From: Herbaspirillum sp. AP02
GTDB taxonomy: Bacteria > Pseudomonadota > Gammaproteobacteria > Burkholderiales > Burkholderiaceae_D
Assembly: GCF_015767275.1 (NCBI RefSeq)
Contig: NZ_JADWMY010000001.1
Coordinates: 186,001-250,000, forward strand
Length of the DNA: 64,000 bases
Direction of reading: 5' to 3'
The position numbers were made by a program, and so were the translations under genes. Below, piece by piece: positions 8,975 to 17,102 of this stretch. The notes beneath the pieces were generated by a model. The model made no database searches. It was given only the letters and a program-made list of their open reading frames with translations, and had not been told where the DNA came from. The first letter of the stretch is position 1; every line of letters begins with the position of its first letter.

Positions 8975-9607
8975 ATGAAAAACGACCCAGGCAGTACCGT
9001 CGCCCGCATCGCCGAGGTCTTGCGCACGCGCATCCTTCGCGGCGAAATCGCAGGCGGGGCGGCCCTCCGGCAGGATCATGTGGCGCAGGAATTCCAGTCC
9101 AGCCACGTACCGGTGCGCGAGGCCTTTCGTCAGTTGGAAGCAGAGGGATTGCTGCTCACCTTGCCCCGTCGCGGGGTCCGGGTCAGCATGGTGGACCGCG
9201 CTGCGGTGAAGGAAAATGCAGAGATGCGCGGTGCCCTGGAGATCCTGGCGCTGCGTCATGGCGTACGCAAATTCACCAGCGAACACATTGCCCGGCTGGA
9301 ACAGGCGCAGGACGACTGCGCCCGGGCGGCCTCGCTGGTGGAGTGGGATGCCGCCAACAATCTGTTCCACGACATCCTCTCCAGCGAATGCGGCATGCCG
9401 CGCCTCCTGGCGGTGTTGAAGCAACTGCAGCTGACCAATTCGCGCTACCTGTTCTCGACCGGCTTCAAGCGTGGCTGGCAGCCGCGTTCGGATCACGATC
9501 ACCTGCTCATCATCGACGCCCTCAAGGGCAAGAAGACCGACCGCGCCGTGCAATTGCTGAGCATGCACATCGGCACCATGGAACGGGTCGGCTTCGTGGC
9601 GGTTTAG
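8975..9607 (+). CDS. bioR: GntR/FCD-family transcriptional regulator, BioR-like (biotin regulon)
   Basis: 210 aa. The N-terminal winged helix (about 8-75) ends with HVPVREAFRQLEAEGLL and PRRGVRV, as in FadR-subfamily GntR proteins. A helical FCD ligand domain follows (FHDILS, SDHDH and the late His in SMHIGTM are candidate metal or ligand residues). It is divergent from the biotin operon, with a BioR-like box between them. BioR proteins are GntR regulators of bio genes known mainly from Alphaproteobacteria, so the name is an inference from position plus site. The predicted -10 ends only 8 bp before the ATG and there is no Shine-Dalgarno, so the transcript may be leaderless. Confidence 0.72.
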   Translation: MKNDPGSTVARIAEVLRTRILRGEIAGGAALRQDHVAQEFQSSHVPVREAFRQLEAEGLLLTLPRRGVRVSMVDRAAVKENAEMRGALEILALRHGVRKFTSEHIARLEQAQDDCARAASLVEWDAANNLFHDILSSECGMPRLLAVLKQLQLTNSRYLFSTGFKRGWQPRSDHDHLLIIDALKGKKTDRAVQLLSMHIGTMERVGFVAV

Positions 9608-9629
9608 ATCAGCTGGGTGAGCTGGATTG

Positions 9630-10556
9630 CTAGCCCGGCTGGGCGGACAGGCTGAACTGCGATGGCGGCACGCCCACATGGCGCGTGAAGGCCACGCTGA
9701 AGGTCGAGGCCGAGCTATAGCCCACCTGCTGCGCCACCTCCGACATGCCGGCGTCGGCACGCAGCAGCAGGCGCTTGGCCAGCGCCATGCGCCAGGCCAG
9801 CAGGTATTCCATCGGCGCCAGTCCCACCTCGCGCCGAAAGCGTTCGAAGAAGGACGAGCGCGACAGTGCCGCTTCCCGTGCCAGCATGACCACGTTCCAG
9901 TGCTCGGCCGGTCGCGCATGCAGGGCACGGATCGCCTGCGCCAGGCGGGCGTCGGCCAGCCCGCGCAGCAGGCCCGGTGTGGGCGCCGCGCCGGCCTCGG
10001 AGGTCGAGCGCAAGGCCTCGATCAGCAGCACTTCCAGCAGGCGCGCCAGCACCATCTCCCGCGCCGGCCGCGCAGCGCGGAATTCCTCGCCGACCAGTTG
10101 CGCCAGCGTGGTCAGGCGCGCATGGGCGCGCACCACTACGAGATCGGGCAGCAGCGATAGCAGCAGGGGCGTATCGGGTGAGTCGAAGACGCAGTGGCCC
10201 ACTACCAGTTGCACTGCTGGTGCCAGGTCCAGGCTGCCCAGGTGGTAGCGCCCGTCGGCCAGGCGGGGCGGCGGATTGTCTTCGTCCAGCAGGGCGGTGT
10301 CGCTGTCCTGCATGCTGGACAGCGTAAAACCCTCCAGCGCCGGAGCCAACACGAAATCACCCGCTTCCAGGACGATATCGTCTCCATCGTCGCGCAAGAT
10401 GCGGCAACTTCCTTCGATGACGGTGCAATAGAACGCCAGATCGGAACGCGAACGGCGCACCCGCCAGCCGCCGGCACCCTGTACGTATTTGGTATAGCGG
10501 GCCGCCGGTTGCAGCAGGGTGACGACCTCGGCCAGGGGATCGATGGAGTCGGACAT
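9630..10556 (-). CDS. AraC-family transcriptional regulator with cupin sensor domain
   Basis: 308 aa. The N-terminal part (about 10-190) is the cupin_6-type AraC ligand domain (GSCRILRDDGDDIVLEAGDF). The C-terminal part has two helix-turn-helix units (LAREAALSRSSFFERFRREVG and MSEVAQQVGYSSASTFSVAF, ending in the usual FTRHVGVPPSQF). It is divergent from the short-chain dehydrogenase gene 103 bp away, an arrangement common for AraC regulators that control the adjacent oxidoreductase. The effector is unknown. It converges with the biotin regulator, with a 22-bp gap. Confidence 0.9.
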   Translation of the reverse strand: MSDSIDPLAEVVTLLQPAARYTKYVQGAGGWRVRRSRSDLAFYCTVIEGSCRILRDDGDDIVLEAGDFVLAPALEGFTLSSMQDSDTALLDEDNPPPRLADGRYHLGSLDLAPAVQLVVGHCVFDSPDTPLLLSLLPDLVVVRAHARLTTLAQLVGEEFRAARPAREMVLARLLEVLLIEALRSTSEAGAAPTPGLLRGLADARLAQAIRALHARPAEHWNVVMLAREAALSRSSFFERFRREVGLAPMEYLLAWRMALAKRLLLRADAGMSEVAQQVGYSSASTFSVAFTRHVGVPPSQFSLSAQPG

Positions 10557-10576
10557 GTCTGGACGATGGCAAATGA

Positions 10577-10661
10577 ATGATGGACTTTGAATTGTAGCAA
10601 GTCCGAAGCGGCGCGCCTATTCTTCGTCCTGTCCTTCCCATTCATTCAAGGAGTCCATCAT
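10577..10661. promoter_or_regulatory. Inverted repeat flanking the AraC/SDR divergent promoter
   Basis: ATGATGGACT (10577-10586) and its exact reverse complement AGTCCATCAT (10652-10661) bracket the intergenic region. The second arm overlaps the start codon of the SDR gene, and CATTCATT-like segments sit beside both arms. The spacing suits a looping or double-site arrangement for the AraC regulator. It could also be coincidental, because the right arm contains the ribosome-binding region AAGGAG (10648-10653). Confidence 0.35.
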
Positions 10662-11406
10662 GAAAACCATCCTCATCACTGGCTGTTCCTCCGGCTTCGG
10701 CCTGGAAATCGCACGTTACTTCCTCGACCGTGACTGGAACGTGGTCGCCACCATGCGCAGCCCCCGCCAGGACCTGCTGCCAGCCTCGCCCAGGTTGCGC
10801 ATCCTGCCGCTGGACGTCACCGACGCAGCCAGCATCCGCACCGTGGTAGCGCAGGCCGGCCAAGTCGACGTGCTGGTCAACAATGCCGGCATCGGCGCCT
10901 TGGCGGCCGTGGAAGCCCAGTCACCGGCGCAGGTGCGCGAGATCTTCGAGACCAATACCCTGGGCAGCATCGCCCTGTGCCAGGCCTTCATTCCCCAGAT
11001 GCGGGAGCGCGGACAGGGCGTGGTGATCAACGTCACGTCCTCGGTGACCTTGCGCTCCTTGCCGCTGCTGGCGGTCTATACGGCCAGCAAGGCCGCGGTC
11101 AATGCCTTTACCGAGTCGATGGCGCTCGAACTGGCCAGTGTGGGCGTGCAGGCGCGGCTGGTGCTGCCCGGCCGCGCCCCGTCCACCCGTTTTGCGGAAA
11201 ATGCCCGGCCGCGCATGGAGGGAGCCATCCCCGAGGCCTATGGCGCGCTGGCCGCGCAGGTATTCGCCAACTTCCAGGACAACACCCAGGTCACCCATGC
11301 CAGCGACGTGGCCGAGGCGGTCTGGCAGGCCGCCACCGATCCGGCCGCCCCGATGCGTCTCCCCGCCGGGGAGGATGCCCGTGAATGGGCCGCGACAGCG
11401 GCTTGA
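10660..11406 (+). CDS. Short-chain dehydrogenase/reductase (SDR)
   Basis: 248 aa, classical SDR length. It has a Rossmann nucleotide-binding motif TGCSSGFG (7-14), NNAG (74-77), a catalytic Ser in NVTSS (124-128) and the YTASK motif with Y140 and K144. R33 after the second beta strand (ATMRSP) suggests NADP(H) preference. The substrate is unknown. AAGGAG precedes the ATG by 6 bp. It is divergent from, and probably controlled by, the AraC regulator upstream. No other gene follows on this strand within 230 bp, so it is likely monocistronic. Confidence 0.92.
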   Translation: MKTILITGCSSGFGLEIARYFLDRDWNVVATMRSPRQDLLPASPRLRILPLDVTDAASIRTVVAQAGQVDVLVNNAGIGALAAVEAQSPAQVREIFETNTLGSIALCQAFIPQMRERGQGVVINVTSSVTLRSLPLLAVYTASKAAVNAFTESMALELASVGVQARLVLPGRAPSTRFAENARPRMEGAIPEAYGALAAQVFANFQDNTQVTHASDVAEAVWQAATDPAAPMRLPAGEDAREWAATAA

Positions 11407-11544
11407 CAGATGTCTGGATGCCCGGGAATGGAGTGCCGGACATGCTGGAGTGCACAGAGCGAATCGAGGAGATGAAGCGGTGCAGACCAGCCACAGCGTA
11501 GCGCTGGTGAGCGGATAGTGGGAAAGTTGGGGTAGGGTGGAAAT

Positions 11545-11582
11545 GTATGGATTTGTATTGCCATCAAATCCATACTAATATC
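11545..11582 (+). promoter_or_regulatory. Promoter overlapped by an 11-bp perfect inverted repeat, upstream of MocR-type gene
   Basis: GTATGGATTTG (11545-11555) and CAAATCCATAC (11565-11575) form a perfect inverted repeat with a 9-bp spacer. A candidate sigma-70 promoter TTGTAT (11553-11558) and TAATAT (11577-11582), 18-bp spacer, is interleaved with it. The ATG of the MocR-like regulator lies about 57 bp downstream. The layout suggests autorepression by the downstream protein. The stem is AT-rich and has no T-run, so it is not a terminator for the SDR gene. Confidence 0.5.
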
Positions 11583-11638
11583 GACGTCGTCGCGCCTCCC
11601 GGCGCCTGCCATCTTTTACCTTCACGTTCTTTCGCCCC

Positions 11639-13045
11639 ATGAAAAAATCCGCACGCCCACAGGACTGGGTCGGCCGCTTTGCCGCCAATGGCGGCCCCCG
11701 CTATCTGCAGATCGTCGGCTTCATGGAACAGGCCATTTCCGACGACCGCCTCAAGCCCGGCGACCGCCTGCCGCCGCAACGCCAGCTGGCCGACCGCCTG
11801 GGCGTGGACCTGACCACGATCACCCGCGCCTATACCGAGGCCCGTCGACGCCACCTGCTGGAAGCGCGGGGCGCGGCCGGCAGCTTCGTGGCCGCGCCCA
11901 AGGTGGACCTGAGCCAGGTGCTGGACCTGTCGATGAACATCCCGCCGCCGCCCACCGGGATCGATCTGGACGACCTGCTGCGCCAGGGTGTCTCGCAAGT
12001 CCTGATCCATAGCGATGTCGACCTGCTCATGACCTATCACCTGGGCGGCGGCAGCAGTGCCGACCGCGCTGCCGGCGCGATGTGGCTGCACGAACCACTG
12101 GGCCGCATCGATGAAAGCCGGGTGCTGGTCTGCCCCGGGGCGCAATCGGCACTGGCGGCCTTGCTGCTGTCGCAGACCCGTCCCGGCGAGGTGGTGCTGG
12201 CCGAACCGCTGGCCTACCCGGGGCTGCTGACGGCGGCCACCCAACTGGGCCGCCGGGTGGTGGCGGTGGGCGTCGATGGCGAGGGCATGCGGCCCGACCT
12301 GCTGGTGAGCCTCGCACGCAAGCACCAGGCGCGGGTGCTCTATCTCAATCCGACCCTGCAGAACCCCACCACCCATACCATGCCGGCCACGCGCCGGGCC
12401 GAGATCGCGGCCGTGGCGACCCGGCTGGACCTGCGCATCATCGAGGACGATCCCTACTGGCGCTTTGCCGCGCAGCCGCCCCGGCCGCTGGCCTACTATG
12501 CGCCGCGTCATGTGTTCCATGTCTCGACCTTGTCCAAATGCCTGCTGCCGGGGTTGCGGACCGCCTATGTGGTGATGCCCGAGGGCCAGGAGCAGGAAGA
12601 AGTGCTGGGGGCGCTGCGTTCCTTCGTGCTGATGTCGACCCCGTTGATGACCGCGCTATCGACGCAATGGGTGCACGATGGCACCGCCACTGCCTTGCTG
12701 GAAGGCATCCGTAACGAAGCCTGGGCGCGCCAGGAGCTGGCCCTGCGTACGCTCGGGGACCCCGGGCTGGCCGGGTCCGGCGGGATTCACCTGTGGCAGG
12801 CACTGCCGGCGCACTGGAGTGGCCAGGACTTCGTCATCAAGGCCGGCCAGGCCGGCTTGAATGTAGTCTCACACAGTAGTTTCGAGGTGGACCGGGGGCC
12901 GTCGGGGCAGGGTTCAGGAGGTGGCGGTGCGGCGCATATCCGCATCTCGCTGGGGCGCTCGCGCAGTCGTTTCGAGCTGGTCAACGCCTTGCGCCGCCTG
13001 GGCGAGCTGACCCGGCGCCGCAGTGTGCGGGAAGTGGTGGTGTAG
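11639..13045 (+). CDS. MocR-type regulator: GntR winged helix fused to PLP aminotransferase fold
   Basis: 468 aa. An N-terminal GntR-type winged helix (about 20-90; LKPGDRLPPQRQLADRLGVD) is joined to a fold-type I aminotransferase domain (about 100-455). Visible PLP motifs include YLNPTLQNPT, EDDPYWRF and the lysine of HVSTLSKCLLPGLR. MocR proteins are regulators that sense PLP-bound amino compounds; enzymatic activity is usually weak or absent. It stands alone, with the SDR gene upstream and the palindromic repeat 28 bp downstream. Target genes are not evident. There is no clear Shine-Dalgarno at the ATG. Confidence 0.9.
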   Translation: MKKSARPQDWVGRFAANGGPRYLQIVGFMEQAISDDRLKPGDRLPPQRQLADRLGVDLTTITRAYTEARRRHLLEARGAAGSFVAAPKVDLSQVLDLSMNIPPPPTGIDLDDLLRQGVSQVLIHSDVDLLMTYHLGGGSSADRAAGAMWLHEPLGRIDESRVLVCPGAQSALAALLLSQTRPGEVVLAEPLAYPGLLTAATQLGRRVVAVGVDGEGMRPDLLVSLARKHQARVLYLNPTLQNPTTHTMPATRRAEIAAVATRLDLRIIEDDPYWRFAAQPPRPLAYYAPRHVFHVSTLSKCLLPGLRTAYVVMPEGQEQEEVLGALRSFVLMSTPLMTALSTQWVHDGTATALLEGIRNEAWARQELALRTLGDPGLAGSGGIHLWQALPAHWSGQDFVIKAGQAGLNVVSHSSFEVDRGPSGQGSGGGGAAHIRISLGRSRSRFELVNALRRLGELTRRRSVREVVV

Positions 13046-13072
13046 GGAGTATGGCGAGAGGGTAGCGAGGCG

Positions 13073-13291
13073 CTAGGGCCTGTTCACATTTAATCTGCGA
13101 GATGCGTTGGCGCCAGAAGGCGGGGAGGCAAGGCACGCCTTCTGGCGCCAACCCTCCGGGAGAGGCCGCCAAGCGTCGCCTGCCGTTGTTGCAGCTCCTT
13201 GCCGTAGCACCACTACGGCGCGTCGCTGCGCCTAGGCAGTCAACGCTTGGCGACCTCTCGCACTCGTAGATTAAATGTGCACAGGCCCTAG
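13073..13291. mobile_element. Palindromic MITE-like element, complete copy 1
   Basis: 219 bp bounded by CTAG on both sides. Terminal inverted repeats begin GGGCCTGTTCACATTTAATC at the left, and the right end is its complement with one mismatch (…TGTGCACAGGCCC). Inside are a 17-bp perfect stem around 13113-13159 (core GCGCCAGAAGGCG) and a longer imperfect stem (GCCAAGCG … CGCTTGGC) holding a CCGTAG/CTACGG hairpin. No ORF in it looks real. CTAG at both ends fits the 4-bp YTAR target duplication known for IS5-type elements, so this is probably a non-autonomous IS5-like MITE (inference). A second copy is at 36794-37000. It lies between convergent genes. Confidence 0.8.
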
Positions 13292-13503
13292 TGCGTCAAG
13301 GCTGCTGATGCGAGGCCAGTATGGTGACGCGCTGCCGCCAGGATTTCGTAAGCGGCCTCGTCTTCGGAGTGGGCCGCCAGCGGCAAGGAGCCGCGGCTGA
13401 TCTCGGTGCGATCCTTCAAGATCGCGTAGGAGCCTTTCCAGCGGCCTTCGCTGTCGTCGGCCTGATAGACCAGCAGATAACCGTCGAACTCGATTTTCTT
13501 CAT
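13288..13503 (-). CDS. Small hypothetical protein ending in the repeat element
   Basis: 71 aa from ATG 13503 (MKKIEFDGYLLVYQ). A GGTGAGA stretch lies at a suitable distance upstream; ATG 13509 and GTG 13515 are alternatives. It is soluble, with an N-terminal beta-rich half and a C-terminal helix starting at LAAHSEDEAAYEI. The TAG stop is formed by the CTAG at the right end of the repeat copy 1. I do not recognise a family. The small protein beside repeat copy 2 (36997-37233) has a similar AHS-x-D-x-A start to its C-terminal helix, so the two may be distant relatives. Confidence 0.65.
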   Translation of the reverse strand: MKKIEFDGYLLVYQADDSEGRWKGSYAILKDRTEISRGSLPLAAHSEDEAAYEILAAARHHTGLASAALTH

Positions 13504-13657
13504 CGTCATTCTCACCAGGGCAATGAGGTGTCTGTATCCCCCGTCAGGGCGGTGCCGTCAACTCAACAACAGCAGTTTGCGGAAGTATGCCCCGCAGGCC
13601 GACGCATGGATGTCGTCCGCCTGCGCAATCGTTTGTAGGATAAGCGCCATGCCGGCG

Positions 13658-14401
13658 CTAACGCACGGCCGCCGGCACCAGCAAGCCGTTGAGCGCATCA
13701 CCCACGATCAGCGCGGGCAGGGAACGGTGGTCGTTGGCGAGGATGACGCTGTCTTTTTCGACATCGCCCGGCAGCACCAGCTGTGCGATGTAGCGACAGT
13801 CGCTGCTGCAGGTGTAGCGCAGCACGGTCTGGCCGCGCACCGCCTCCAGGATGGTCTGCCCGTGTTCCACCCCGTAGTAGCGCACGCTCACCAGTTCCTG
13901 TGATGCGTCGGCATCGGGGTCGCGATAGAAATACGTGCCGCGTTCGACCCGCGTGTAATGCGGCCACGGCATGCTCCCGGCCGGGGCCAGGCCGTTGATC
14001 TGGCGGGCATCCAGTCCCAGTCGCAAGGCCGGGGCGGGTCGGGCCGGTACGGCGACGCTGCCCTGGTCGCTGATATCGGCCTGGCCCGCTGCAGCCGTCA
14101 GTTCGGCCTGACGCCGCCGGTACCAGTCCAGCAGGCAGGCGCGGTCGCTGCAGTGCTGCTCGCGCCAGCGCCATTGCGCGTCGCTGGCGGCGCGAAAGGC
14201 GCGCTTGTCGAGGGCAAGGTTGCGGGCCTGGCGGAAAGCCTGGCCCAGGGCATCATCCAGGGCCGATAGCTGAGGGTCACCGCAGATGGTTTTTTCGTTG
14301 CGGGATGCGGCCTTGCCGCAATCGAAGCTGGCGGCAAGGCCGCTGGAGGCGACCAGCAGTGCCAGTACGGCTGGCAAAGCGAAATGGGAGAGCTTGTTCA
14401 T
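13658..14401 (-). CDS. Secreted LprI-like (DUF1311) protein
   Basis: 247 aa from ATG 14401. It has a signal peptide (MNKLSHFALPAVLALLVASSGLAA) followed by a Cys-containing N-terminal domain: FDCGKAASRNEKTIC, LDDALGQAFRQA and WREQHCSDRACLLDWYRRR. This is the pattern of the DUF1311/LprI family, some members of which inhibit lysozyme. The C-terminal 140 residues have two more Cys (YTCSSDCRY) and no recognised domain. It is probably periplasmic. The open frame continues upstream but without a signal peptide or homology, so the internal ATG is preferred. It is divergent from DNA polymerase II. Confidence 0.75.
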   Translation of the reverse strand: MNKLSHFALPAVLALLVASSGLAASFDCGKAASRNEKTICGDPQLSALDDALGQAFRQARNLALDKRAFRAASDAQWRWREQHCSDRACLLDWYRRRQAELTAAAGQADISDQGSVAVPARPAPALRLGLDARQINGLAPAGSMPWPHYTRVERGTYFYRDPDADASQELVSVRYYGVEHGQTILEAVRGQTVLRYTCSSDCRYIAQLVLPGDVEKDSVILANDHRSLPALIVGDALNGLLVPAAVR

Positions 14402-14594
14402 GGCGAGACTATCCGTATTGCGAGCGAGTGACGGGCGCCAGCTTCGCACTGCGCACCCCGACGCAAAACGCGGAGAAGACAGGGAAATTTTCCAAAATCT
14501 TTGCAGTTGAAAAAGTGTGTTGGGTTTGTCTTCACATTCATCGTGCTGCCTGCCTGCGCAGGCCATGCCACATGGCAGTAGAATCGCGGTCTTC

Positions 14595-17087
14595 ATGCAA
14601 TTCGCGCAACCCGCGCAACCCGCGCAACGCACACAACCTACACAACCAGCACGCAGCAGACCGGTGACAGGCACAGAGGACAACACCCCGCAAGCGCAAT
14701 TGCGCCCAGGCGAACGCGCCGGCTTCATCCTGAGCCGCCACTGGCGCGACACGCCGGCCGGCGTCGAGATCGAGCTGTGGCTGGCCACCGACGACGGTCC
14801 GCAATGTCTGCGTCTGCCGCCGCAGGAGGCGGTGGCCTTCGTGCCGCAGGCCGAGGCCGAGCGGGTGGAAGCGTTGATCGCCGGCGAGGGCGGCATGCAA
14901 TTGCGCCGCCTCGAACGACTCAAGGACTACAGCCAGCGGCCGGTGATGGGCCTGTATGGCCGCCATTACCGCAAGCTGCTGAAGACCGAAAAGGCGTTGA
15001 TCGCTGCCGGCATCCCCGTCTATGAAGCCGATGTCCGGCCGCCCGAGCGCTACCTCATGGAGCGATTCATCAACGCGCCGCTGGCCTTTCAGGGCATTGA
15101 GGATGGCCAGGGTGTGCTGGTCGAGGCCCGCATCCGTGCCTTGCCGGGGTACCGCCCGCCCCTGAAGCTGGCCTCGCTGGATATCGAAACCAGTTGGCAG
15201 GGCGAGCTCTACAGCATCGCCATCGAAGGCTGCGGCCAGCGCAGCGTCTATGTGCTGGACCCGGACAGCGGGGCAGATGGGGCAGCCAAGGCGGCCGAGG
15301 TCGATTTCGCACTGCAGTTCTGTGCCAGCCGTGCCGCGCTGATCGAATCCCTCAACGACTGGATGGCGCGCCATGATCCGGATGCCCTGATCGGCTGGAA
15401 CCTGATCCAGTTCGACCTCAACGTGTTGCAGAAGCAGGCCGACAAATACCGCGTTCCGCTGCGCCTGGGCCGCGCCGGACGGGCCCTGGAATGGCGCGAA
15501 CACGGCCTGCGCGCCAACCATCTGCTGGTGTCGGCCCCGGGGCGCCTGGTGATCGACGGCATCGAAAGCCTGCGCTCGGCGTTCTGGAATTTTCCGTCCT
15601 TCAGCCTGGAAAACGTGGCACAGACGCTGCTGGGCGAGGGCAAGGCGATTGCCACCCCCTACCAGCGCATGGACGAGATCGACCGCATGTTCGCCGAGGA
15701 CAAGCTGGCCCTGGCCACCTACAACCTCAAGGATTGCGAACTGGTCACGCGCATCTTCGCCCATACCGACATCCTGGCCTTCCTGCTGGAGCGCGCCAGC
15801 GTCACCGGGCTGCAGGCCGACCGCAGCGGCGGTTCGGTGGCGGCGTTCACCCATCTCTATCTGCCGCACATGCACCGCAAGGGCTATGTCGCGCCCAACC
15901 TGGGCGATGCCGAGCCGCTGGCCAGCCCCGGCGGCTTCGTCATGGATTCGCGCTCCGGGCTGTATGACTCGGTGATCGTGCTGGACTACAAGAGCCTGTA
16001 TCCCAGCATCATCCGCAGCTTCCTGATCGACCCGGTGGGGCTGGTCGATGGCACCCTCAACGAGCCGGAAGAGGAGACCGTACCCGGTTTCAACGGCGGG
16101 CGTTTCTCGCGCCGCAGTCACAGCCTGCCGGCCATCATCGAGCAGCTCTGGCAAGCCCGCGAAGCCGCCAAGGCGCAAGGGAACAAGCCCTTGCAGCAGG
16201 CGCTGAAGATCATCATGAACTCCTTCTACGGGGTGCTGGGCTCGACCGTGTGCCGATTCTTCGATTCGCGGCTGGCATCCTCCATCACCCGGCGCGGTCA
16301 TGAAATCATGCATCGCACCCGTGAGCTGATCGAGGAAGAGGGCTTCGAGGTCATCTATGGCGATACCGATTCCACCTTCGTCTGGCTGCGGCGCGCCCAC
16401 GACGATGAACAGGCGCGCCAGATCGGCCTGCGCCTGACCGGCCGCATCAATGACTGGTGGCGCCAGCATCTGGCCTCGGAGTACGGGCTGGAGAGTGCGC
16501 TGGAACTGCAGTACGAGGTGCATTACCAGCGTTTTCTGATGCCCAACGTGCGGGGTGCCGATACCGGCAGCAAGAAGCGCTATGCCGGTTATGTCCGGAC
16601 CGTCGACGGCCAGGACAAGGTGACCTACAAGGGACTGGAAACCGTGCGCACCGACTGGTCGCCACTGGCGCAGCGCTTCCAGCAGGAGCTGTATCTGCGC
16701 ATCTTCCGGGGGGAGCCCTATCGCGACTACATCGTCGGCTATGTGGCCGACCTGTTCGCAGGAAGGCTGGACGAGCTGCTGGTCTACCGCAAGCGGCTGC
16801 GCCGCCAGCTGGATCATTACGAAAAGAATGTGCCGCCGCACGTGCGGGCGGCGCGCATGGCCGATCAGGTCAACCAGCAGGACGGGCGCCCTCTGCAATA
16901 CCAGCAAGGCGGCTGGATCAACTACGTCATGACCACGGCCGGTCCGGAACCGCTGGAAAAGCGCAGTGCTGCCATCGACCACCTGCACTATCTGGAGCGC
17001 CAGCTGGCTCCGGTGGCCGATGCCATCCTGGTCTTCGTGGGCGACAGCTTTGCGGCCGTGACTTCACCCCAGCAGGAATTGTTTTGA
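14595..17087 (+). CDS. polB: DNA polymerase II (family B)
   Basis: 830 aa from ATG 14595; E. coli Pol II is 783 aa. Exonuclease motif I is LDIETSW; polymerase motifs are DYKSLYPSIIRSF (A), IMNSFYGVLGS (B) and YGDTDSTFVW (C), all with intact catalytic acids. It is a repair/translesion polymerase with proofreading, SOS-induced in E. coli. No CTGT-N8-ACAG LexA box was seen upstream. The true start is uncertain: ATG 14517, ATG 14595 and GTG 14664 are all in frame and none has a clear Shine-Dalgarno. The first 25 residues are a low-complexity Q-P-A-Q/T run encoded by near-perfect 9-bp repeats (CGCGCAACC), so GTG 14664 may be the functional start. A strong terminator follows. Confidence 0.93.
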   Translation: MQFAQPAQPAQRTQPTQPARSRPVTGTEDNTPQAQLRPGERAGFILSRHWRDTPAGVEIELWLATDDGPQCLRLPPQEAVAFVPQAEAERVEALIAGEGGMQLRRLERLKDYSQRPVMGLYGRHYRKLLKTEKALIAAGIPVYEADVRPPERYLMERFINAPLAFQGIEDGQGVLVEARIRALPGYRPPLKLASLDIETSWQGELYSIAIEGCGQRSVYVLDPDSGADGAAKAAEVDFALQFCASRAALIESLNDWMARHDPDALIGWNLIQFDLNVLQKQADKYRVPLRLGRAGRALEWREHGLRANHLLVSAPGRLVIDGIESLRSAFWNFPSFSLENVAQTLLGEGKAIATPYQRMDEIDRMFAEDKLALATYNLKDCELVTRIFAHTDILAFLLERASVTGLQADRSGGSVAAFTHLYLPHMHRKGYVAPNLGDAEPLASPGGFVMDSRSGLYDSVIVLDYKSLYPSIIRSFLIDPVGLVDGTLNEPEEETVPGFNGGRFSRRSHSLPAIIEQLWQAREAAKAQGNKPLQQALKIIMNSFYGVLGSTVCRFFDSRLASSITRRGHEIMHRTRELIEEEGFEVIYGDTDSTFVWLRRAHDDEQARQIGLRLTGRINDWWRQHLASEYGLESALELQYEVHYQRFLMPNVRGADTGSKKRYAGYVRTVDGQDKVTYKGLETVRTDWSPLAQRFQQELYLRIFRGEPYRDYIVGYVADLFAGRLDELLVYRKRLRRQLDHYEKNVPPHVRAARMADQVNQQDGRPLQYQQGGWINYVMTTAGPEPLEKRSAAIDHLHYLERQLAPVADAILVFVGDSFAAVTSPQQELF

Positions 17088-17102
17088 AGCGCCGCAGAAT
17101 GG

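Noticed and set aside
13073-13291. Repeat considered as a structured non-coding RNA or intergenic terminator
   Set aside because: CTAG flanks, terminal inverted repeats and a second near-identical copy elsewhere fit a mobile element better. A transcript role cannot be excluded but is not supported.
14402-14594. LexA (SOS) box upstream of DNA polymerase II
   Set aside because: No CTGT-N8-ACAG type site was found on either strand of this gap.
14538-16988. 816-codon open frame on the minus strand opposite polB
   Set aside because: It is antisense to a certain DNA polymerase gene. Its composition is the complement of that gene, with no start signal or recognisable domain. Long shadow frames are normal at this GC content.
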